57,371 nt of DNA from Perkinsus chesapeaki. Its lineage: Eukaryota > Perkinsozoa > Perkinsida > Perkinsidae. The stretch lies in the NCBI GenBank assembly GCA_013115145.1, contig JAAPAO010000177.1:1-57371 (forward strand), read 5' to 3'. Under the pieces are notes generated by a model. The model worked only from the letters and a program-made list of their open reading frames with translations. It was not told where the DNA came from and did not search any database. The position numbers and the translations under genes are program-made. Positions 1-9,967 of the stretch are shown piece after piece (within the stretch, counting starts at the first letter, position 1; every line of letters starts with the position of its first letter).

Positions 1-1
1 T

Positions 2-295
2 AACGGTGGTAACGACCTTCATCGCACTAACAACATAGCGGAAGGGCTGAACAGCTGCTTGGCTCGGCACTTCGGAGTCCACCCCAACATCAACTCGTTT
101 ATTACAAAATTGTTGGAATACGAGAGTACTGTTCTCGTTAAATTAAGATCAGCCAATATCCGCCCACGGCCTTCACAATCTAGGGAGCCTGCTAGGATTT
201 CTCTGGCTACCCGGTATCGGGCCAATGAAATTAGTCTGCTGCACTATTTGCATGCAGTGGGGAGAGTGAACACTTTCCCCGCATCTGTGTTTTAA
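2..295 (+). mobile_element. C-terminal fragment of a MULE-like transposase
   Basis: The frame is open from the left edge to a TAA at 293-295. Its first residues read HRTNNIAEGLN, then LARHFGVHPNINSFI and LLEYE. This is the block that closes the MULE transposase domain in many eukaryotic MULE/FLYWCH-type elements: a threonine-asparagine-asparagine turn, EG, a helix, and HPNI before another helix. The DDE catalytic core would lie left of the window, so activity cannot be judged. About 97 residues are visible. No terminal repeat was found to its right. The identification rests on motif recall; a domesticated host gene is the main alternative. Confidence 0.5.
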
Positions 296-1160
296 GCAGC
301 ACGGTGCAGAACTCTATTCCTCAAAAAGTTTCTTAAATGCAGGCCGTGTGCAGTGTGTCAGTTTGCAGCTGAATGTGTTTCTAACCGAGAAAACGTGTTG
401 CGCCAATGTAGTGTTTGGAATGGTAGCGGAACGCAGTTGACGGAACATCAACGAGGCAATCACTTGTAACGAAAAACGTCGCGCGATGACCGTACGAAGT
501 CACATAACCGCACTCGCAAAAGTAGCTTGAGAGCATAGACTGAGCATATTCGTTGCGTAGTGAGAGAATGATCTTCCGTATTTTATAATTGGACTTTCCC
601 GAATTGTGCAGAATGCTGTAAAATATACACTACTTGTTGCCACTCGGCGAGTGGCAACCGCAATACCTTCCAACTAATAAACTGAAAGTTATCGCGTGTA
701 ACACACAATAGAGAGTTTTTTGCATCGCTGCGATAATGCTGATTGTTGCGTATCAAGTTTTGCTTGGATTGGCGACCTCCGCATGATGACAGCGTGCTGT
801 CTCCAAAGAACAAGGCGTCATGCCGTAGGCCATTGTATCTCTGGTTATCTCTAGTACTTTGATTGTTCAATATGGCGTCTGCCAACGTGGCTCGAGTCCG
901 AAACTGTTAGGATAAGATCTGTTACGTATCGAGAGAGTTGTTCCAGAGTTACAATATCATATTTGTAACAATGCATTGTGTTTTTGATTAAGTAATAATG
1001 AAACTTATATTGACAAAAAACCCCAAGGTGAGCACGCGTTATCGTTAACAATGCTCGATTATGTGTCACGACGGAACATGAAAAATAGACTTGGGCACTG
1101 TGATGTGAGTATAAGTCGTAAAGTCGCACATCTGACAGGGCTCCAACACCGCCGACGATT

Positions 1161-1275
1161 AGTTGTCCAAAAGTGACCAAAATCACGTTTGGACAAGTAG
1201 TTGACCTCGCTGAACAACTTAACGACAAAAAAAACAAGTTGTCCAAAAGGTAGAAAAGCAAGCTTTGGACACTTC
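1161..1275. repeat. Two tandem diverged copies of a TTGTCCAAA..TTTGGACA inverted repeat
   Basis: TTGTCCAAA at 1163 faces TTTGGACAA at 1188. The same layout recurs with TTGTCCAAA at 1239 facing TTTGGAC at 1264. Each pair encloses 15-20 nt and is followed by a short A-run. The two units look like a diverged tandem duplication. TTGTCCAAAA-like termini occur in Tc1/mariner and pogo elements, so a decayed MITE is possible, but no transposase is nearby. Confidence 0.4.
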
Positions 1276-1300
1276 GACAACGTTGACATGTCGAAAAAAA

Positions 1301-1555
1301 ATGCCCAGACGAGACCTAGAGGACGCATTCCGACACTTGTTGTCGTTATCCATTAATTTAGGGCGGGCGCTAAAGGTATTTGATGTGTCCGAACAAGGGC
1401 TTAAGGAGCTTGTTACGACACGTGTCGGCAGGACAGTTTTCGACTTAGAAGGCGATGTGTCGAAAGAAGCGCTTACGGACTGGACCCGAGATTGCGCACG
1501 CGTGCCATTTGAGCGAGCTGACCAACCACACGACCATTTGTGTTGGTGTGAGTAA
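1301..1555 (+). CDS. Hypothetical protein, weak ORF
   Basis: This 84-residue ORF starts at the first in-frame ATG after the inverted repeats and ends at TAA. It reads as a mildly amphipathic helical region (around LEDAFRHLLSL and LKELVTTRVG) with a C-terminal CWCE. It matches no family I know. No flanking exon was found. It could be a piece of a mobile element linked to the inverted repeats just upstream, or a chance frame. Confidence 0.2.
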   Translation: MPRRDLEDAFRHLLSLSINLGRALKVFDVSEQGLKELVTTRVGRTVFDLEGDVSKEALTDWTRDCARVPFERADQPHDHLCWCE

Positions 1556-2050
1556 ATGATAGGATAACTTCACTTAATAATCATATATCATCTCCTTTTT
1601 ACTTATCGAATGAACACTTATATATCCCAGTTTAGCCATGTTGTGTGAAATATTTCAGAAATTGACAACAATAACGCTATAGAAAATAACACTTTTTCGT
1701 ACTTACGGACTATACAGTAGAGCCATTTAGACAAGATGTCGTTTTGCAAACTGAAATCCGCATTGTCAAAGTTGTCGAAAACGGGCCGTCCGGTTGTTTC
1801 AAAAGGCTTGAGAAGTCTCGAGTGCAATATAAACTCGGTATGATATTCTTGTGGCTGGCATAACATTACAACACCTTGCAGTTGGATATCCTTATATATA
1901 CTAATAATATATTATTATATATTAGTGCTATTAATGTTAATATAAGACTTATATATAATATCAATACTATTCTGATATAATACAAAATGTTGATAATAAC
2001 GTAATATCATTAACAGCATTCTTTAACAGTTTAATATTGACCTTTAAGAG

Positions 2051-5000
2051 ATGTCAGGCTTCTCCGGTGTAGTGAAGCTGGCTGATCTCGATGACTTCAT
2101 CAGTCCTAGCACGGTAATAGAGGGTCTTAATTGGGCAATGCACGTAAAATGCGATTCTAAAAGTGATCAGGAGGATATCCTAGGTTCATCCTGTTAAGAT
2201 TCATCTTAGCTCAGGAAGCACCGATAGCCTTTTTGCTCACATTTACCTCATTGCTTATTCATTAGGAATGCGTAATCCCTCTTGCTGGAGCTATTGACCA
2301 AAGTAAAGCTGAAAAAGATACTGGAGAAGTCAGACCGCAACTGATAAAGTCAAAAAAGGTAATGAGCGTCAATACCTCACTTAAGTGGTTAACGAATATA
2401 GAGTATATATAAACATAATAATTTGCCATTCGTTCCAGTTTACTATTCCCAATTTTTCCCTTCACGTTTCTATTTCATTAATTATTTTTATAACTTTTGT
2501 ATATGGGCCCTGGGCAAGCCTGTTTAGTATCTTGGCAAGATACTAAACTAAACCTTCTCTAGGATACTGCAAGATAATCTTGCATTCGTCTTGCTATTTT
2601 ATTTTTGCAAATTATCGTATTGCTATCAATTTTTCATTACGACACTTCGTTATTTATTATTTTTTCATGTCGTTCAGGCTGAAGAGAAAACCACAGGCCA
2701 AACGGCGACGATCGCCCAAGTGTCGTTGTCCGACTGCCTTGCTTGTAATAATAAATACTACTATTATTTAGTTTATATATATTACAGGTAGCGGATGCGT
2801 GACGTCAGCTGAGACAGTTCTCCTTACAGAGCAATCGACAGATGCACTGGTACAGCAACTCACTGTAATGGGGGGGATACGGAGGAGGAAGCCAAAGGGT
2901 CATCTGATAGCTAGGGATGAGCTCACGTTCACACTAGGAACATATAGCACTGTTTGAATCCCGAGCTAGCGTTACTTACTGCAACCGTCAAGGGAGAATA
3001 CACGTATACTTATTACCTTGTTAAACCCAGTTCGGTATACCTGGGGACCCTAAGTTAGGGTGAGCAGGCTTAGTCTCGGCCAGCCCTGTTAGCATTGACA
3101 ACGCGGAGCTCTCTCTCCTCGTTGTTGCCGGGTTCCTCACCTGTTCATTGCTCTTCAGCTATCCATATGGAAGCATTTTCCCTAAGGGCCAAAAATAGCG
3201 CATAGGAATGAAAATACAAGTATTGATGAGCAGAGAGGAACCGTCCTGTGCTTTCCTTCTGGGCCCAACACTTAATGTCTCTCTATGACTCCCTGGCTCT
3301 ACAAAATGCCATTTTTCGCCGAGGAGATTCGTTGACCTTTCCCATCATCATTGAGTCGAGACTTCCTATCTCAGACACCGGCATCCTCTGTCCCCGAGCA
3401 AAGGCCTCAGTCTCCACGGCAGGTAGTTATATCGGTAACGGGACCAAGCAGGACTTCCCTAGCAGAGTAAGATACTCCTCGGAAGCCGGCCATGGGTATT
3501 ATAAAGGTACTTTTCGATACCGTCGGATAAGGTAGTGCCGGCGTTAGGAGAGGCAATCAGGGAGTTGGAGAAGGAGCTGAATAAAGGAAGTGGAGGGAAG
3601 GAGGAGGATTCTGCCGTCGGTAATACAGAGCGATCGGCCGATAGGGCAAGTTTGATGCCATGTGTGAAATTGGATTTGTTGACGAGTCGCTCTGGCAAAT
3701 CGGCGCTCTCAGTGAGAGCCTCTCACTATCACATGAGAGCTTGAAAGTTGATATGATTGAAGCGTTTATTTCCGCAGTAGTATAACTTTGGATGCTGCTT
3801 CTTGTTAAAACAACTGTGCATCCTTTTTGTCAGGCTTCGAGCCTCCTTTGGTATCCTGTATTAATACTAGTGCGAGTGAGGCAGTGGCTTTGTTGTTAAC
3901 TAGGGACGAAGCTAGACGACGGAAGGAGGAGGCAGTGCGAAGTGGGGTAGTATGGGGCCTTTGGCGATGAATATAGTGGGAACTGCTCGGCGGTCTTGGT
4001 GCGCTTCTATGCCCTTAGGGCCAACAGGGAAGGGGCCGTGCGGGAAGGTATTTTATTGTATGTTCCTATTGCAATAGTACTCTTCCTTACATTTCCTGCA
4101 GCCTAAGAACATCCAAAGGCACACATTTCCTTACGGTTAGAAGTCTTTGATTCTAATAACTTGATGAGCATGTACTTAGCTCAACTCGATCACTAGCTAT
4201 TATTTCAAAGTTCGGGAGCAAAAATCTAATGTTGGGCTACCCAGGTCTAGTACTGCTCTTGAGCACTTATTACCGCATTAATTCACTGGTTGGACCTGGA
4301 AGTTGATCTTATATCTTGTGTCGGAAGAACTTTGTATAATTTCTTTATTATCATCCTTCCCACTAAGAGCCGCTGACAAAGATGTATTGCAACTCAGTTT
4401 CATTATAGTGCAGCAAAAGTTTTGCTGGTTTATGTGAAAAACCAAAAAACCATCATTTTTAGGCGTTTTTGGAAATTTCATATATTATCGGATTTGTCAA
4501 AGTATTACCCCATTCCATTTTCATGGCGCACGGTCATTAGTTTTATTCTTTCAGGTTAGCCCGAAGCCGCTGCTTACGTCTCATTGCCCTGGTTGGACGT
4601 GTTATGCTGAGAAGAGTCTTGATGGGAAGGTGGTGGAGTTATTGAGTAATGTGAGGTACTTTGGGGAGGGAGCGGTATGGCATCTTTGAAGTAAGCGTTG
4701 AAATGATTATACAGTATCAGAATAATACTTCGGAAAGCTAGCGTAATCAACCTAAGCTATTTATCCATATTAGTGTATCATACAAGCTTCCGGACGGGCA
4801 CATCCGGAATAATTGAGGACTGCCCACTACGGTATTAGTAGTTCTGGTAAGCCATACTAAAATAAATGCTACCAACATGTACATATCCTATTAACTATTA
4901 TTAATTCGATACTAAGTAACTGAAAGCATCTGGTGTCTGTTAAACCTTTTGGAGGTTCTCAGTGGCGGTTGTCTTCTCAGGTCTGCCGAGCAAATCCAAG

Positions 5001-6054
5001 GTCTATACGTAAAAAACGTCATACCGCAACTTGCCTTCATCGCTGCATATAAAGGCCTGTGGGACGCTTCCTTGCTCAGTGGAGTTGGAGCGGTTCTGGG
5101 TAGAGCTGCTAGGAAGGAGTGCACGATTGATTCGGTGTATCACGTATTGGTGTCACCATGCTTTGATAGGAAGCTTGAAGTGCTGCGACCTAATTATAAG
5201 ATACGGACGGGGGATACTGGTGAGGAAATGGGGGGGAAGTTGCTATGTGGCTTGGATGCTGTGTTTTGTATAAACCAACAAGAGCCTTGTTATTTATGGA
5301 GCCAGCATTATTGCGGTTTACGGTTTTTCTATCAGATTCTCCCAAGGATGTTCCGAGTATCGATCTGGTCCTTGGCACCAGCGAGATAGTTACTCTTTTG
5401 AAGGACCACGATTTGCATCTTTCTAAGTTCGTCGATGCCGAGCCGTCCAATGATCCTCTACTGTGTGGATCACATTGCTTTGTACCTTATCGAGATTCTT
5501 CAGAGTGCGGAGGATATGCCCGAGATGAGCTAAGCTCCGCGGAGAGTCCAAAATGGACCGTTGTGAAGAACCAAGATTTGACGCATGTTGGCCGAGTCGC
5601 CCGGGCGTATGGATTCAGGAACGTGCAAAATATTGTGAGGCGCGCAAGAAAGCGCGGATTCGATTACGATTTCGTGGAGATCATGGCGTGTCCCGGCGGC
5701 TGCGGGAGCGGTGGAGCCCAGGTCATTTCGGATACCATTGCGAAACGGCCGAAAGATTCTTCCGAGGTTGGTTGGTTCGCAAAAGCTACGGGAAAAATTC
5801 TCGGTAAAATACGGCGGAGCGAAACGCCCCATAAGAAAATTCGTCCGGAAGATCGAGTTGATGTGGCCAAGCTCGCCAGGGAATCTTTCACGAGAGTCCA
5901 TCACAGTGTGCCTGTCATCTCGCCGGAAAATTCGGCAGAGGCTCGAGTTCTGCGAAAACTTTTGGAAGGTCAAGATTTGAGTGCCGAATGGCGGTCCTTA
6001 TCGGAGGAGAAGAAGGATTCGACGGTTGCAACGGCATCATCATTGAAGTGGTGA
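2051..6054 (+). CDS. NAR1: Cytosolic iron-sulfur assembly factor Nar1/IOP1 (NARFL), 10 exons, 542 aa
   Basis: This is an [FeFe]-hydrogenase-like protein that carries two 4Fe-4S clusters in the cytosolic Fe-S assembly (CIA) pathway, between the Cfd1/Nbp35 scaffold and the Cia1/Cia2/Met18 targeting complex. Exons: 2051-2113, 2266-2358, 2678-2744, 2788-2864, 3423-3466, 3507-3619, 3834-3946, 4555-4655, 4981-5219 and 5336-6054. Their sum is 1629 nt with every phase matched. The N-terminus FSGVVKLADLDDFI is the family signature. Cluster ligands are visible: Cys23 with Cys72-x2-Cys75-x2-Cys78, then Cys201 (HCPGW), Cys284 (SPCFDRK) and Cys422-x3-Cys426 (MACPGGC). The family block AYGFRNVQNI is intact. 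The protein ends in LKW; a terminal Trp is usual in Nar1 and serves as a CIA-targeting peptide. The shortest introns are 40-43 nt. The least certain exons are 3507-3619 and 3834-3946, where homology is weak. Confidence 0.93.
2522..2548. repeat. 27-nt palindrome in NAR1 intron 2
   Basis: GTTTAGTATCTTG and its exact reverse complement are separated by one G, giving 13-bp arms. It lies inside the 319-nt second intron. A smaller palindrome (GCAAGAT arms) follows at 2569-2583. Function unknown. Confidence 0.75.
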
Positions 6055-6413
6055 TAAATCGATCACGTGATCGATTTGGATATGTATCATTGGTAGCTCA
6101 CTGAAGAGAGCATTTGCTCTTGTATCTTTATTGTTCCTGTTTGTTTTTCCTTCATTTTCCGCCGAGTTTGAGTGATATTAATAATATTTCACTGCGCCCT
6201 CCTCATAGGTAAGGGACTTCCCTCAAGGCTCCCTTGCAGTATGCTTGGTCTACAGGACAAGTTCCTTTGGTCGTCTCGGCGAACAATGTCTCATCGGTGG
6301 GAAACTCTCATCGTTTGAGGGAACATGCCCTTTCGTTCGACACTCATCATTTCATACTCAACAATATGGAGCTGATTAAACCTTTTTCTTGGAAGCCTTA
6401 AGATACCAATTTG
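6055..6413. other. NAR1 to hydrolase-1 spacer
   Basis: There is no coding sequence. It contains the 22-bp palindrome that starts 2 nt after the NAR1 stop. The rest presumably holds the NAR1 3' end and the hydrolase-1 promoter; no clear motif was seen. Confidence 0.5.
6056..6077. repeat. 22-bp perfect palindrome just after the NAR1 stop
   Basis: AAATCGATCAC is followed directly by its exact reverse complement, centred on CACGTG, beginning 2 nt after TGA. A near-identical copy with a 4-nt loop, including part of the left flank GGTGAT, lies at 7559-7580. Confidence 0.85.
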
Positions 6414-9271
6414 ATGCGCTTCTCTGTTAAAGATAGCTTTTCTCCAACTAGGTGTTTTCTATCAACCTTTTGGTTCCTTCTCCTCCTCCTTTTCCTTCTT
6501 ATTATGTCTTCTTCAATAGCAGCCTCTACGGTTCCTAGTTCCTATTACCCGGCCATGTTCGCTAAGAGTGTGCTGAAGACGACACTCAAGAGAATGGCCG
6601 GCAATTTCGCCCAGAATGAAAAAGTCTTCTGGCATGACCGCGCCATTATCGACTCCATATCGAAGGATATTGGGGATGGAGGCACTTGGAAGGATAGGTG
6701 TAATAAACAGGGGGGTAGGTGACGAGCTTTAGGGCCCCTAAATGGGGTCGGTACGCTTTCTGACGGTTTTCGGTGGAATAGAGTAAGATAATTCTAAGCT
6801 ATTTGGAAGCAGGTCGGTAAACTGCGAACTAGATCAGCATAAGATTCTCACTCGCCAGTAGGTGAGTTGTCCTATGTACTAGCAAATTCAAAATGGTGAA
6901 ATCGGCAACCTCCTTTTTACCATACCGGACAGTTAGCAGTCCCATTGGATGTTGTTACCCGAATATTGGAATGACTCTAGGTTTTTGTCCCACAGTTGTT
7001 TCCTTTCAGGCAAACTATCCTTTGTTAAAGTGTCGCCTGATTGCACCGCACACGTTCTTCGGTCCCGTCAGCCGGCCAGGACGTCGATATCTCGATGGAT
7101 GTTGTATCTTCATGGAGGATACTTCTGCATGTTTAGTCCAGAATACTATTATGAGGTGGCATCAAAGCTAGCTGAGGATAGTGGATGTCAAGGAGTGGTT
7201 ATACCTCATTATAGAAGGCCACCGGAACATAAGTAATAAAGAAGAGGAATTTTCGAAAGGGGAATAATGGTATTTTTACAAGGGGGAAACATTGGAAAAT
7301 AGGAGTCTCCCTCGCTCAACTGCGTTATTCAATTCGCTATATTGCTCTAGCAAGCACGCCTCAAATTAAGGCGACGCTGACTTGGTTGTTGTTAATTATT
7401 AGTGCCCCAGCAGCCTTGGAGGACTGCGTTAACGCATATCGCTGGATGAGATCAGAAGGAGGAGCCGAGGAAGTAGCGGTGGCTGGTGACTCGGCTGGAG
7501 GCAATTTGGGTGCGGCTATGATGCTGAAGACCCAGGATCAACCCCCAGAGGTGATGAGAAATCGATCGTGTGATCGATTTGTAGAGACGTTAGTCAATTC
7601 TTTAATCTGAGCTAGTCTCAGGTATATTCGTATCGTGGGGTTCTTCATATTTGTGTGTTGAGGAAAATTTAAAATAATGCAAAAACTCTTTTCGGAATTG
7701 TCAAATTGACTATTATCTCGAGAAATAATATGAAAATTTACTTAATATATCTCATTAATAATAGAGAAATGATAGTACCAGATTATTCTTGTTGTTTTTA
7801 ATGTATGAAGTCGATATTAAAGGTAAACAAGTTGGAAGTTTTTAAGCTTTATTATTAGTATAAAGTTTATTATTAGTTTATATTAGTATAATTTTCCAAC
7901 GTTGGTATTTCTGCTTGCTTCTTCAGGCATGCTGTCTGTTTTCACCATATCTAGATCTCACCAATAGGAGTGATTCCTATCAAATTAATAAAGACACTGA
8001 CCCTATAGTATCAGACGAGTTAAACCATAAAGTGGCATGGATGTGAGTTTAATAATGACAGAAAGGTTCCTGGTTCGAGTCCCGGTGATGTCGTTTTAGA
8101 TACCTTCAAGGAGCGTTCGACTATGATAGCTTAAAAAGCGAGGGAAAGGTACACCAGCCCTTCACGGCACAGAAGCGTGTCGCGCAAGTAGGGGAAAACA
8201 TCAAAAAAATCAAGCGGAGCGATGCGAAAAATTTTCGTTTTTAAATGCCTATGGACGTTCTATTTTTTCAGTTCCACAATGCTGCCCTGAACCCTCTGGC
8301 CTCGCCGGTGTATGCTCCAAATCTACCAGAGATTTTCCAGAATACTCCCTTACAGATTCAAGCCAGTAAGTTTATTGCGTATTGGGTAACGGAACTCTGA
8401 ACTTTAGGGCGGCCCCATGCGAAATTATTACAGTCTTTTCCAACGCTATCGGCGTGAAATTGCGGGCAAATCCTACGACTGAGACTGGCTCCAAATTTCA
8501 GCTTTACTCGAAGACGGGAAGAGCGTAATGTTCTGCTTTGCTCCTTATAGTATATTAATCTGATTTAGGAAATCTTTTCTTTGACTTTGAACCTTTTTAT
8601 TGAAACCCGAAACCGTTTGCAAAGCCGCATCCCTTTATTACTGCATTTCAACCAGTGGGTGATAGATAAGTCACTTGCTCGGAGGACTTGTAAGCAATAT
8701 CTAACGGTTTTCAGGTCTCTCTGAGGCACTTCTCACAGACTCGGTTCGCTTCTATTCTGAAGTAACTGGTGAGGAGATGCCGTCGACTGAAGACCTCGTG
8801 CATCGTAATGAGTATATGGAGTTCCATAGCCCACAGGGGCATGTTTTGGAGCTCTTCCCTCATGAAGGCCATGCATTCCCGGTAAGGACACGAGTTTCGT
8901 TATCCTGCCGTTTAATTGGTCACGCTGAGTTATTTAATATATTATCTATATAATATTACTACATTTTGAATAACTAAATTATATAAGCTTCAAAGTGTTG
9001 TGAGATTGACGATTTTTCTGCTAAATAGAGAACCGCGAACGAGGCAGTCGATAATGTGTTGAATATCGAGTCTCATGCTGTGAATTTCACAGTGGGAAAT
9101 CTTATTTATACCCATCGGCGTGTAATGTACTTTTTGGAAAGGGAATCAGGAATATCTTCGCATCATTGCTTACTATGTCAGGTTACATCACCAAAGCGTC
9201 CAGAATCGCAGAAGGCACTTCAGCTAACCGCGGCCTTTGTACAAGACGCTTTAAATACTCACAAAAACTGA
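6414..9271 (+). CDS. HSL-type alpha/beta hydrolase, membrane-anchored copy (395 aa, 8 exons)
   Basis: This is a serine ester hydrolase of the hormone-sensitive-lipase/carboxylesterase group. Exons: 6414-6714, 7010-7232, 7403-7550, 7927-8042, 8100-8148, 8272-8365, 8715-8881 and 9182-9271. They sum to 1188 nt with all phases matched. The oxyanion motif HGGYF (135-139), nucleophile elbow GDSAGG (Ser205), acidic residue in SEALL (Glu314) and GHAF (His363) complete the catalytic set. A strongly hydrophobic leucine-rich segment at about residues 15-37 predicts a signal anchor, so the enzyme should sit in the secretory system or on a membrane. The second glycine of the usual HGGGF is followed by Tyr instead of Gly. 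The paralog starting at 9968 shares all its intron positions plus one more. Substrate cannot be told. Confidence 0.85.
7559..7580. repeat. Second copy of the AAATCGATC palindrome, in hydrolase-1 intron 3
   Basis: AAATCGATC, a GTGT loop, then GATCGATTT. It starts 8 nt after the donor site of intron 3 (7551-7926). It differs from the copy at 6056-6077 by two central bases. Confidence 0.8.
8214..8225 (-). repeat. GCWTCGCTCCGC motif, W=A, in hydrolase-1 intron 5
   Basis: Read on the minus strand, this is GCATCGCTCCGC. It lies in intron 5 (8149-8271), 65 nt from the donor. Confidence 0.7.
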
Positions 9272-9967
9272 CCCATCAGTTCTATGTTTTCCACATTCTC
9301 GTCGTCGTGTGTTTGTTTTCTCTTAGTTCCTACCAGCACTTCTACAGTTTATGCTTTTGCTGTACTATTATAATATCTAGTTAACCTCTGTCGTTCCTGC
9401 TAATACGTTAGATTCTCAAACTCTCAAGCGACTGTTGAGTTTTGACTAGTGCGGCTACCGTCTTTTCCATGTGAAAAGGTTCATCCTATTCAGCATTCTC
9501 ATTATTGCTTTGTGATGCGATATTCAATGCTTGTATGAGTTGTTATATACGTTGTGGCAGATTAGTCGAACGTATTATCTACAGGCATCTATTCCATTCG
9601 CACATTTATGAAATAGTTACAATTCTTTAATTCTTACACTTCGAAATTGTGTGTGTACTGAAACAAATGGTGACGCCGAGTAGAAATTGTCTGCGATCTT
9701 CGTGTACAGTTTCAAGCTACTTGTGCCAAATCATAAAGAAGCCTATCGGAATTCGTTTCCGGGAAGGTAGAGAGTCTGCTATTTCCACATTCCACAGTAG
9801 CTCCTATTCAATAAAAGAAGTTCCCCGAAGTTCCCACCGCGCGCCGATCCGCACGCGTGCTCAAGCTGTACGCACACCCCTCTAGCAGTCACTTTGTTAT
9901 TTCGTTCCGAAGACTTCTGCACAGTTTTAATTTCTCTTGATTTGTTAACACCCTAAAGACCTTGAAT
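9272..9967. other. Spacer between the two hydrolase genes
   Basis: It must contain the hydrolase-1 3' end and hydrolase-2 promoter. An ORF at 9649-9885 has no recognisable content. Nothing else stands out. Confidence 0.4.

Larger units (their letters stand above)
296..2050. other. Gene-poor stretch left of NAR1
   Basis: No gene was recognised here. It holds the two TTGTCCAAA inverted repeats (1161-1275), a weak 84-residue ORF at 1301-1555, and a very AT-rich tract of TATATTA-type sequence around 1890-2000. NAR1 begins at 2051, so its promoter presumably lies in the last part. Confidence 0.5.

Noticed and set aside
3492-3524. Frame reading KVLFDTV in NAR1, resembling the conserved FDT motif
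   Set aside because: It lies mostly inside a 40-nt intron (3467-3506) and the start of the next exon in another frame. The spliced frame SLAEYFSIPSDK fits the family and all phases.
8060-8095. Possible tRNA gene (GGTTCGAGTCCCGG)
   Set aside because: No acceptor, D or anticodon stem could be folded around it; it lies in an intron.
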